A stretch of DNA of 35,161 bases from positions 1 through 35,161 of the IMG/VR virus record IMGVR_UViG_3300027541_000418; one strand, given 5' to 3'. The position numbers were made by a program, and so were the translations under genes. Positions 8,734 to 15,601 of the stretch are shown here, piece by piece; the stretch's first letter is position 1, and every line of letters starts with the position of its first letter. The notes under the pieces were generated by a model, which did no database searches, had not been told where the DNA came from, and saw only the letters and a list, made by a program, of their open reading frames with translations. The stretch is from a virus.

Positions 8734-9962
8734 TGTCAACATTAACACAATTATTAGGTAATCGTGAATTAGCCTGGGAAGATAACTTAGAAAAAGGTCG
8801 TATCTGGGTTTACTCAGACGGCAATATGTACACATCATTCTGTAATGGTTTCTGTTGGAAACCACCAGGATGCGGTAAAGCAATTATTGAAATTTGGGGT
8901 GCGTCTGGATCAGGCGCACAAATGTGTTGCTGCGGTGTGGGATTACCTGGAAACCCAGCAGCCTATGTAAAAAAATGTATTTGTGTATGTCCTTCAAACT
9001 ATGTTTGCGGGTATGTAGGTCGTTCATGCAACAACTCTTCAGCACTTTGTTTTAGAGGATGTTCGGAAGCAACCTGCGTATGCTGGTTTGGTTGTGCTCC
9101 TAAACCTGTATGGGAAGGCGGACAAGAACCAAATAGACAAGAATCATTTAGAGGCAACAATCCGTGGGGATGGGGCCAAGGTGGCGGAAACCCAATGGCA
9201 GGCGATCCGTACGGCAATGCCGGTGGCGGCATTCAATTTGAAGGCGGCCAATGTGGACGTTATGGCGGCCAAGGCTGCGCTAACTGGGGTATTTGCTGTG
9301 CAGCAGGTGCATCAAATGGCTGTTTATGTTCTCAGGGTGGTCGTGGTGGTATTAGTTATTGTATTGATGATAAATCACCATACTCTTGCTACATAACCAA
9401 CGCATGGTGCGGAACAAAATTAAGTACACAACACAATATGTGTGATATTTCTCGCTCTGCTTGCGGTATGATCTGTAACTGGAATCCAAGTGATTGGCCC
9501 AGTTCAGCTTCATTCCAAGCCTGCGGCTACGGCGGCGATATTAACTGCTGTGGCGGATTTAGCTGTGTAAGCTGGCAAGGATGTTTACCAATGTGTACAT
9601 GTATGTTCCAGTATCACATTACTACATCTCCGGGTATTTTTGCCAACGACGGCGGATCATATACATACACAACTGAAAATGATTCACCAATGGTTAACTG
9701 GTCAGGAAGCACTAAACCACATCACCTAAACGGATTAACTGGTTTATCTAGACAACCTGGACACCTAGTAAATATTCGTTGCTGGCGTTCAGACCGTGCT
9801 TGCGGATGCTACGAAATGGAAGGATGTATGCATTATGTTCCTTACGGAGTACCTGGTGCAGCACCTCACCCATGTCCGGGTGTTCGTGACCATGCTATGA
9901 GAGGTGGTATGGGTATGGTAAGAATTAAATACATTCCAACTGACGGAGGCAATGCGTACTAA
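8733..9962 (+). CDS. Cysteine/glycine-rich tail-module protein, paralogue 2 (409 aa)
   Basis: I place the start at ATG 8733, which shares a base with the preceding stop and follows a GGAGG at 8719-8723; an upstream TTG at 8706 would only add residues inside the previous gene. About 40 cysteines are present. It keeps the family landmarks (N-L-E-K-G, W-G-A-S-G-S-G-A-Q-M-C-C-C-G, C-S-Q-G-G-R-G-G, Y-G-G-D-I-N-C-C-G-G, C-P-G-V-R-D-H-A-M-R-G-G-M-G). Relative to its neighbours it has a Gly/Trp/Asn-rich insertion of about 60 residues (about 9096-9300). F-R-G-C-S-E-A-T-C-x-C-W-F-G is shared with paralogue 3. Likely a co-assembling or alternative virion surface subunit; unproven. Confidence 0.75.
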   Translation: MSTLTQLLGNRELAWEDNLEKGRIWVYSDGNMYTSFCNGFCWKPPGCGKAIIEIWGASGSGAQMCCCGVGLPGNPAAYVKKCICVCPSNYVCGYVGRSCNNSSALCFRGCSEATCVCWFGCAPKPVWEGGQEPNRQESFRGNNPWGWGQGGGNPMAGDPYGNAGGGIQFEGGQCGRYGGQGCANWGICCAAGASNGCLCSQGGRGGISYCIDDKSPYSCYITNAWCGTKLSTQHNMCDISRSACGMICNWNPSDWPSSASFQACGYGGDINCCGGFSCVSWQGCLPMCTCMFQYHITTSPGIFANDGGSYTYTTENDSPMVNWSGSTKPHHLNGLTGLSRQPGHLVNIRCWRSDRACGCYEMEGCMHYVPYGVPGAAPHPCPGVRDHAMRGGMGMVRIKYIPTDGGNAY

Positions 9963-9963
9963 T

Positions 9964-10956
9964 ATGGCTACCTTAAAAACATTAGTAGAAAATAAATTAA
10001 ACCAAATTGAATGGGATGAATCAAATCTTGAAAAAGGACAAATTTGGTTTTATACACCGTCAGCTGAATACAATAACTATGTAAACGGATTTTGCTGGGT
10101 AGCCTGCCAAACAGGTCGTGTTATCATGGACGTTTGGGGTGCTGGTGGTTCAGGAGCACGTATGTGCTGCTGTGGACACGGTGTTCCAGGAAATCCAGGA
10201 GCATGGGCAAGAAAATGTTTCTGCGTAGTTGCAGGCTGTTATGTCTGTGGATACATTGGAAAGAGCTGTAACAATGCTGATACACTATGTTTCCGTGGTT
10301 GTTCAGAAGCAACCTGCTTATGCTGGTTTGGCCGTGTTCCATTAACTGGTGCAGCAACTAACGGATGTATTTGTACACAAGGCGGCCGTGGAGGCACAAC
10401 ATTCTGTAACCCATCCGGCGTTATGTTCTGTTGCTTTGTAGCAGGTAATTTCTGTAATACCAACTATTCAAACGGATGTTGTGGTATTATTTGTAATTAT
10501 GGATCAGGAACTGGTAGCTGTTGTGCAGAAGCCTACGGCGGAGATATTAATAAACGCGGCGGATTTAGCTGTGTAACATTCTGGACTGGTTATGGTAACT
10601 GCCCATGTTCAACTCATTACCACGTAGCTGTTCCTCCAGGACTATTTGCCTGCGATGGTGGCGTTGTTTCATACGGAACAGAAGGTGATAATGGATTCTC
10701 TGAATGGTCAGGAATGGGATATCACCAGTTTATTAATGCACTTAACGGCATGAGTCGAAGCCCAGTTAGAGGTATTCCATGGACTACTTGTTATACTACA
10801 ATTAGATCGTGCGGATGCTACGATGTACAAGGTTGTCAACCATTTTGGCCAATTGGCATAGGCGGACATCCAGCAACACCATGCGGTGACGTTAGAGATA
10901 ACGGTTGGAGAGGCGGCATGGGTGCAGTTAGAATTAACTTTATACCTAAGGATTAA
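9964..10956 (+). CDS. Cysteine/glycine-rich tail-module protein, paralogue 3 (330 aa)
   Basis: About 34 cysteines. Landmarks match the two genes upstream: N-L-E-K-G, W-G-A-G-G-S-G-A-R-M-C-C-C-G, C-T-Q-G-G-R-G-G, Y-G-G-D-I-N, and C-G-D-V-R-D-N-G-W-R-G-G-M-G near the C-terminus. Two starts are possible: ATG 9952, inside the previous gene with a GGAGG only 2 bases away, and ATG 9964, one base after the previous stop. I prefer 9964 because the product then begins M-A-T-L-K-T-L, like the M-S-T-L-T-Q-L and M-K-L-S-D-L-L of its paralogues. Unlike them it has K-R in place of C-C after Y-G-G-D-I-N. Role as for the other two: probable virion surface or tail-tip component, function unknown. Confidence 0.72.
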   Translation: MATLKTLVENKLNQIEWDESNLEKGQIWFYTPSAEYNNYVNGFCWVACQTGRVIMDVWGAGGSGARMCCCGHGVPGNPGAWARKCFCVVAGCYVCGYIGKSCNNADTLCFRGCSEATCLCWFGRVPLTGAATNGCICTQGGRGGTTFCNPSGVMFCCFVAGNFCNTNYSNGCCGIICNYGSGTGSCCAEAYGGDINKRGGFSCVTFWTGYGNCPCSTHYHVAVPPGLFACDGGVVSYGTEGDNGFSEWSGMGYHQFINALNGMSRSPVRGIPWTTCYTTIRSCGCYDVQGCQPFWPIGIGGHPATPCGDVRDNGWRGGMGAVRINFIPKD

Positions 10957-10960
10957 AAAC

Positions 10961-11605
10961 ATGAGAAAAGCATTTAAAGCAGTATTGCCAGATGAGCCAT
11001 ACAAGACCACAACAAAATTAAACAGAACGGTTGATTGTGTTTATACAGGCCCTAGATATCTGCTCATCAGAGTAGTAAAAGCTACGGGTGCTGTGTTTGC
11101 TTGGGACGAAGGTGAAGAAACCTTAGAAGCATTAGAAAAATGGAAAATTGCTCAAGAGAATCTAGACCCAGAGGGTCATATTCAAGTTGTACTCGACGCT
11201 GATCAAAATCCATTTTTAGCATCTTATATTACTCACGAATATGAGCAAAGTCCTGTACCAAACTATGTAGAAACACTTCCAACAGGTGAAAAGTACGAAT
11301 ATCATTATGATGACGAGCACGGCTGTTGCACACAACCATTTTACACCAACGATGCAAAATGGGATGCAGCAACTAGTTCTTGGATAATGCCAAGATATAG
11401 AAACCATGCTATCACTAGAGCTTCGTTCTTTGAATCTCAAAAGTCTCAATTAAAAACTTTTGAGGAAGCTGCAAGTTCAGGTAACTATTTGCCAGAACAG
11501 CTAGAAAAGATTGAGCAACATGCTGAGTTTTTAAGAACAATTGAAACAAAGTATGCTGGCGTAGATCATTGGAAAATTCCTTATCCAATTCAACCTGCTC
11601 TATAA
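10961..11605 (+). CDS. Tail-module protein of unknown role, possible fibre assembly factor (214 aa)
   Basis: The start is the ATG at 10961, four bases after the previous stop; reading further upstream would run antiparallel to no signal and overlap the Cys-rich gene. The C-terminal third (about residues 145-214) is a charged helical stretch R-A-S-F-F-E-S-Q-K-S-Q-L ending in D-H-W-K-I-P-Y-P-I-Q-P, resembling the helical end with a W-x-x-P-x-P tail of phage tail-fibre assembly chaperones. The N-terminal part (V-Y-T-G-P-R-Y-L-L-I-R-V-V-K-A-T-G-A-V-F-A-W-D-E) looks beta-rich. Its position as the last gene after the fibre and Cys-rich genes fits a chaperone or adaptor. This is inference only; homology was not tested. 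Transcription probably ends at the hairpin at 11625-11679. Confidence 0.6.
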   Translation: MRKAFKAVLPDEPYKTTTKLNRTVDCVYTGPRYLLIRVVKATGAVFAWDEGEETLEALEKWKIAQENLDPEGHIQVVLDADQNPFLASYITHEYEQSPVPNYVETLPTGEKYEYHYDDEHGCCTQPFYTNDAKWDAATSSWIMPRYRNHAITRASFFESQKSQLKTFEEAASSGNYLPEQLEKIEQHAEFLRTIETKYAGVDHWKIPYPIQPAL

Positions 11606-11624
11606 TTAAAATTTAAACCAAGAT

Positions 11625-11679
11625 TAGCCTTGTGCTTTTCGTTATATGACTATATAATGAAGTACAAGGCTATTTTTTT
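11625..11679 (+). terminator. Hairpin terminator with a promoter in its loop
   Basis: TAGCCTTGTGCTT (11625-11637) pairs with AAGTACAAGGCTA (11660-11672) over 13 positions with one G-U pair, enclosing a 22-base loop and followed by seven T (11673-11679). It lies just after the tail-fibre module. The TATAAT of a sigma70-like promoter is inside the loop, so transcripts started there lack the 5' arm. Confidence 0.7.
11630..11658 (+). promoter_or_regulatory. Sigma70-like (early-type) promoter for the glycosyl/carbamoyltransferase cassette
   Basis: TTGTGC (11630-11635), a 17-base spacer and TATAAT (11653-11658). The -10 is a perfect match and the -35 is weak. The predicted start of transcription is near 11665, giving a leader of about 24 bases that holds GGAG (11680-11683) before the ATG at 11689. 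Confidence 0.6.
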
Positions 11680-11688
11680 GGAGTTTAA

Positions 11689-12624
11689 ATGAGCAGATCC
11701 AAAGCATTTTTTATTAACGGTGGAGCAGGTAGAATGATTGCATCTATTCCTGCTTTTGAACTATATGAAAAAGAATCAGACGATAAAGATTTTATTATTG
11801 TCTGCGAAGGTGGAACAGATATTTTTAAGGGTCATCCTACCCTTGATAATAGAACATACGATGTATGGCATAAAAATCTTTTTAAAGATTATTTAAAAGA
11901 TCGCGAAATTGTTACCACAGAACCATATAGAATTTGGGAATATTACAATCAACAATGTTCAATTGCACAAGCGTTTGACATTCAAGTTAACAATAAAGGT
12001 ATTAGAGATCTTCCTAGACCAACCCTGCGTCTAAGCAAAGAAGAAATGCTATATGGCCGACAAATGGTCAGTGATGTTAAGAAAAAACTTAAAAAAGAAA
12101 AAGTAGTTGTGTTTCAACCTTTTGGTCGTGGTATTGAATACATCGACGAAACACTAATTGACAGAACTTCAAGAAGTTTTGAATTACGTGATGTTAAATC
12201 AATTGTTAAAAAATTGCAAAATAATGACTTTGGTGTTATTATGATGAGCGAATTTAAAGTTGATTTTTCTGATGCAAAACTTAAAGACGAAGTTGCTGTA
12301 CCAGAAAATGTAAACATTAGAGTGTGGGCCGCAGTTATCAAATATGCAGATAAGTTTTTAGGTTGCGATAGCTTGGGCCAGCATTTAGCATATTCTATGA
12401 ATAAAGAAGCAGTTGTAGTAACTGGCGGGACTTTCCCTATTAACGTATCGTTCCCTAACTGCCCTGACTTTGATATTTTAGATATGGGAGAAGTAAACAG
12501 AGAATACGATCCTATTAGAATCTTCCCAGATGAAAGAATTAATAGATCAAACGAAAACATTATGTCTATGAACGAAGACATAACTACACTAGTAGTAAAT
12601 CACGTATTAGGGAAAAAAGAATGA
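11689..12624 (+). CDS. Glycosyltransferase family 9-like protein (311 aa)
   Basis: The fold pattern resembles ADP-heptose:LPS heptosyltransferase-type (GT9, GT-B) enzymes: an N-terminal N-G-G-A-G-R-M-I-A-S-I-P-A loop (residues 10-22), a strand V-V-V-F-Q-P-F-G-R-G starting the second Rossmann half (about 139-148), and G-C-D-S-L-G-Q-H-L-A (225-234), matching the D-S-x-x-x-H-L-A nucleotide-sugar site of GT9, followed by V-V-V-T-G-G-T. Length is typical. It would transfer a sugar to a glycan in the host cytoplasm; donor and acceptor cannot be read from sequence. It has its own promoter and GGAG, and its stop overlaps the carbamoyltransferase start (ATGA), so the two products are translationally coupled and probably act on the same molecule. 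The assignment is moderate, since overall similarity is low. Confidence 0.6.
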   Translation: MSRSKAFFINGGAGRMIASIPAFELYEKESDDKDFIIVCEGGTDIFKGHPTLDNRTYDVWHKNLFKDYLKDREIVTTEPYRIWEYYNQQCSIAQAFDIQVNNKGIRDLPRPTLRLSKEEMLYGRQMVSDVKKKLKKEKVVVFQPFGRGIEYIDETLIDRTSRSFELRDVKSIVKKLQNNDFGVIMMSEFKVDFSDAKLKDEVAVPENVNIRVWAAVIKYADKFLGCDSLGQHLAYSMNKEAVVVTGGTFPINVSFPNCPDFDILDMGEVNREYDPIRIFPDERINRSNENIMSMNEDITTLVVNHVLGKKE

Positions 12625-14447
12625 CCGTAAAATCAATTAGTAAATCAGATAAACCAGTTTGGATTGCTGCTATTGCACGAGGACATAACTCAGGAGTGTG
12701 TCTTTTAAAAGATGGAGAAATTGTTTTTAGCATTGAAGAAGAACGTCTAAGTCGTCAAAAATACGATGGCGGTCCGTTTGCTTCAATGGTAAAGATTTTA
12801 GAATACACAGATAAGTTAGATTATTTGATTATTGCACATACTCAGAACTTGTATGAAACAGCAGGTAAAGTTGATTATACAGGCGATGACGTTTATACAG
12901 GCCTAGCAAGAAAATTAGGTTTGATTAATCGTAAAGTTCCCGACCTGCATCGCCATCCTCAGGTTATTGACCTAAGTTTTATGCACCACAAACTACACGC
13001 AGCCTGCGCATTTTATCGTTCGGGTTGGAAAGATGCCGTTTCGTTAGTTGTTGACGGTGCAGGAACATTTTATCCAATGAGTTACGGGGATAACGGAATT
13101 TGGGTTTGGGAAGTCGAATCTATTGTTGATTGCGATTATCCTGCAAATTTTAAAACATTGTATAAGCATTATGGTGCAAGAGATGCAGTAGCCGCTAATT
13201 ATGCGCCAGAATTTCCAAGTAATGCAATAGGAGAAGACGGTGATACCCATGAAGCATGGATTACTGATCATGCAGGTATTGTTAAGGCCTATGAAGCAGT
13301 AACTGAGTATTGTGGATTTTCTGCAATTGAAGCAGGCAAAACCATGGGATTGTTCCCGTATGGTAAACCAAATGATAAAATTCCTCCATTATTTGATGAA
13401 AGATCACGGATTCCATTGACAGACAGAAACGTGATTGTTCCAAAATATCCAATGAGTGGAATGGTTAATGCTCAACTATTTGACGAACTTGACGAGTACC
13501 CAGCAGACCCAACCGATGATGTTACGTATCTGCAAAGTCGTCGAGACTTAGCATATGCTGTTCAAACACAAACTCAAGAACAAGTAGTAAAATTAATTAG
13601 AAAAGCTGTTGAAAAAAGCGGAAAAAATCGTGTTGTGATCAGCGGCGGATATGGTCTTAATTGTGTAGCAAATTATCATTACCTAGAAGCACTAAAAAAT
13701 GACGGTATTGAAATTTATGTAGAACCAATTAGTAATGATGCTGGAACTGCTATCGGTGCAGCACTCATGTTCTGGTACGGTATGCAAGATGACGAAACTA
13801 TTCGTCCAGGTACAACACTTTATCTCGGACCACCACAATCTTACACCAACGAAGAAATTAAAAAACAAGTTGAAGATTTTGGTGGAGAACTTACTGACGC
13901 TACACACAAAGATATTGTTAAGCTGTTACGTGACAAAAATATTGTTACAATTTTCCAAGGACGCTCGGAAAACGGTCCACGTGCCCTAGGAAATCGTTCA
14001 GTACTCTTTGATCCAACATTTGAAGATGGTAAGGATTTTGTCAATACGGTTAAGCGTCGTGAATATTTCCGACCATTTGCTGGTACAATTTTACAAGATG
14101 ATGTACACGAGTGGTTTGATCTTCGAGGGATGAAAGATAGCCCATTTATGATGTATGCTGTAAATTGTCAACCGGGAGTTGCTGAAAAGATTCCAAGTAT
14201 TATTCACGTAGACGGAACTTGTCGAATCCAAACGGTTACAGAAGAGCAAAATACACACTATTATAATCTAATTAAAGCATTTAAAGAAGAAACAGGAATT
14301 CCTATTTTATTCAATACTAGCTTTAACTTGGGCGGTGAACCGTTAGTCGAAACACTAGAAGATGCTTTGTGGACCTTACAGCAGTCCGAAATTGAGTATC
14401 TATATTTGCCAGAATATGGCAAACTAGTTAAAATTGCTAACAAATAA
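12621..14447 (+). CDS. Carbamoyltransferase, NodU/CmcH family (608 aa)
   Basis: Full-length family member. The N-terminal Kae1-like domain shows H-N-S-G (22-25), E-E-E-R-L-S-R (39-45), the metal-ligand cluster H-H-x-x-H-A (122-127) and V-V-D-G-A-G (143-148); S-G-G-Y-G-L-N-C-V-A-N and D-A-G-T-A-I-G-A follow near 340 and 373. The C-terminal YrdC-like-coupled domain has G-R-S-E-N-G-P-R-A-L-G-N-R-S (447-460), R-E-Y-F-R-P-F-A and N-T-S-F-N-L-G-G-E-P (565-574). These enzymes use carbamoyl phosphate and ATP to make carbamoyl-adenylate and carbamoylate a hydroxyl, usually on a sugar. Coupled by ATGA overlap to the GT9-like gene, it likely carbamoylates that glycan. Related genes are known near tail genes in T4-like marine phages. 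A strong terminator follows directly. Confidence 0.92.
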   Translation: MTVKSISKSDKPVWIAAIARGHNSGVCLLKDGEIVFSIEEERLSRQKYDGGPFASMVKILEYTDKLDYLIIAHTQNLYETAGKVDYTGDDVYTGLARKLGLINRKVPDLHRHPQVIDLSFMHHKLHAACAFYRSGWKDAVSLVVDGAGTFYPMSYGDNGIWVWEVESIVDCDYPANFKTLYKHYGARDAVAANYAPEFPSNAIGEDGDTHEAWITDHAGIVKAYEAVTEYCGFSAIEAGKTMGLFPYGKPNDKIPPLFDERSRIPLTDRNVIVPKYPMSGMVNAQLFDELDEYPADPTDDVTYLQSRRDLAYAVQTQTQEQVVKLIRKAVEKSGKNRVVISGGYGLNCVANYHYLEALKNDGIEIYVEPISNDAGTAIGAALMFWYGMQDDETIRPGTTLYLGPPQSYTNEEIKKQVEDFGGELTDATHKDIVKLLRDKNIVTIFQGRSENGPRALGNRSVLFDPTFEDGKDFVNTVKRREYFRPFAGTILQDDVHEWFDLRGMKDSPFMMYAVNCQPGVAEKIPSIIHVDGTCRIQTVTEEQNTHYYNLIKAFKEETGIPILFNTSFNLGGEPLVETLEDALWTLQQSEIEYLYLPEYGKLVKIANK

Positions 14448-14449
14448 AC

Positions 14450-14473
14450 AAAGCCCCGAAAGGGGCTTTTTTA
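14450..14473 (+). terminator. Rho-independent terminator
   Basis: AGCCCC (14452-14457), a GAAA tetraloop and GGGGCT (14462-14467), running into six T (14467-14472) and starting 5 bases after the carbamoyltransferase stop. It closes the early-type cassette and directly precedes a late promoter. Confidence 0.93.
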
Positions 14474-14480
14474 CTATCTG

Positions 14481-14487
14481 ATAAATA
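14481..14487 (+). promoter_or_regulatory. T4-type late promoter box
   Basis: GATAAATA ends at 14487, 7 bases before the ATG at 14495, and sits right after the cassette terminator. In T4 the start site lies about 6 bases beyond the box, which would put the 5' end at or next to the ATG. No Shine-Dalgarno sequence is present. Confidence 0.7.
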
Positions 14488-14494
14488 CACTACT

Positions 14495-14932
14495 ATGCTA
14501 AATTTTGCAAAATACTTTCTACGTGGTTTAAAAAATACTCTAAGATTACAAAACGGAGTTAATTTCTCCTACAAAGGACCTTGGATACCAGTTACGTCAG
14601 ATACCCTAATTGACGAATGGTATGTTGGGGATTTTGCCGCGGCAGAGTACACTATTGTTGTTGATGTTAGCAATATTAGAAAAGAAATGATTAAATGTTT
14701 GGTGGTTGCAGGATCGGGTAAAGCAGATATTACAATCTACGGCAGAACTAATATCAACGAAAATTTAGTGGAAATTACAGCTACAATTTCAGAGTCAAAA
14801 CTTCAGTTAAAGGCGCAGCCAGCGTCTAGTCCAGACGGTTCTACTTACGACAATTCCAGCCTTTTATTAGGCGGTAAGTTGATTTTTAGTGCCACTTATT
14901 TTTACAGCCTAAACGACCTTACAAGAGTTTAA
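14495..14932 (+). CDS. Virion-associated protein of unknown role (145 aa)
   Basis: The protein starts M-L-N-F-A-K-Y-F-L-R-G-L-K-N-T-L, an amphipathic helix, and continues as a beta-rich domain with W-Y-V-G-D-F-A-A-A-E-Y-T-I-V-V-D-V (about 43-59), I-K-C-L-V-V-A-G-S-G-K-A and I-Y-G-R-T-N-I-N-E-N-L-V. This Y-V-G-D-F-x-A-A-E-Y-T-I pattern is one I associate with uncharacterised structural proteins of T4-like marine phages. A late promoter ends 7 bases before the ATG with no ribosome-binding site, so the message may be leaderless. It opens the late block that contains the second giant protein; a minor baseplate or fibre component is likely, unproven. Confidence 0.65.
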   Translation: MLNFAKYFLRGLKNTLRLQNGVNFSYKGPWIPVTSDTLIDEWYVGDFAAAEYTIVVDVSNIRKEMIKCLVVAGSGKADITIYGRTNINENLVEITATISESKLQLKAQPASSPDGSTYDNSSLLLGGKLIFSATYFYSLNDLTRV

Positions 14933-14942
14933 TCAAGCTGCG

Positions 14943-14950
14943 TATAAATA
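14943..14950 (+). promoter_or_regulatory. T4-type late promoter (perfect TATAAATA)
   Basis: TATAAATA at 14943-14950 matches the T4 late consensus exactly. The next ATG is at 14998, leaving a leader of about 40 bases that contains a run of six G and a GAGGG near the start codon. It probably drives 14998-22063. Confidence 0.85.
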
Positions 14951-14997
14951 CACATAGTCTTTGTAGCAGTTGAAGTCGGGGGGATAGCGAGGGCTTT

Positions 14998-15591
14998 ATG
15001 TCAGTAACTTACATACCATTTGAATCAAAAAGCGGCTTTAAAAGCCCGGGTTTTCTAGTCAATGAACTGGGGGACCTAATCGTAACCGGCTCAATTACCG
15101 TATCTGGAAACATTAGTACAACCGGTGATTTTGAAATTAACGGAATCCCAGTTATTGATGCATCTGACTCAACAATTTCTCTTTCTGAAATTATTAGATA
15201 CAGCTATCTAACTCGTGTAGGAACACTTGAATTTTTAAATATTGACGGCGATTTTACGGTCGCACAAGGATCAACTCCTTATATCAATATTGTTAACGGA
15301 AACGTTTTTATACAAAGTGCCAATGATGTTGGCTCAATAGACAATATTGATATTGGGTTAAGAGAACCAGCCGACGCAAATTTTAAATCAGTAAACATTG
15401 GTCCCGGAGATAGTTCCGGAGAACTAACCGTGCAGGGTATAGCAAGCGTAGAAGATTTAGAAGTATCTGGAACTACTGCTATAACAGGAGTAGTAACATT
15501 GGGTGCATCTCCTACTGCAAATAATCATGCAACAAGAAAAGATTACGTAGACTCTCGTGTAACTGCTTTTGCAATTGCATTTGGAGCATAA
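14998..15591 (+). CDS. Fibre-like virion structural protein (197 aa)
   Basis: It is built of short repeated beta segments (I-V-T-G-S-I-T-V-S-G-N-I-S-T-T-G-D-F-E-I-N-G; V-Q-G-I-A-S-V-E-D-L-E-V-S-G-T-T-A-I-T-G-V-V-T), typical of trimeric phage fibre shafts. It ends in S-P-T-A-N-N-H-A-T-R-K-D-Y-V-D-S, the N-H-A-T-R-K-D-Y-V-D motif widespread in phage tail fibres just before a tip or attachment helix. The ATG follows a perfect late promoter by 47 bases and GAGGG by a few bases. It lies 10 bases upstream of the second giant protein, so both are likely co-expressed and may bind each other. Soluble, cysteine-free, no membrane segment. Confidence 0.72.
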   Translation: MSVTYIPFESKSGFKSPGFLVNELGDLIVTGSITVSGNISTTGDFEINGIPVIDASDSTISLSEIIRYSYLTRVGTLEFLNIDGDFTVAQGSTPYINIVNGNVFIQSANDVGSIDNIDIGLREPADANFKSVNIGPGDSSGELTVQGIASVEDLEVSGTTAITGVVTLGASPTANNHATRKDYVDSRVTAFAIAFGA

Positions 15592-15601
15592 GGAAAATTA
15601 A

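Noticed and set aside
10886-10960. Upstream extension of the 214-aa protein
   Set aside because: It would overlap the conserved C-terminus of Cys-rich paralogue 3 in another frame; ATG 10961 directly follows that stop.
12114-12581. 155-aa minus-strand reading frame inside the GT9-like gene
   Set aside because: Antisense to a well-supported gene, no promoter or ribosome-binding site, Ser/Ile-rich composition typical of a shadow frame.
12621-14447. Carbamoyltransferase acting on phage DNA bases
   Set aside because: No base-hypermodification partner genes are in the window and the coupled gene is glycosyltransferase-like, so a glycan target is simpler.
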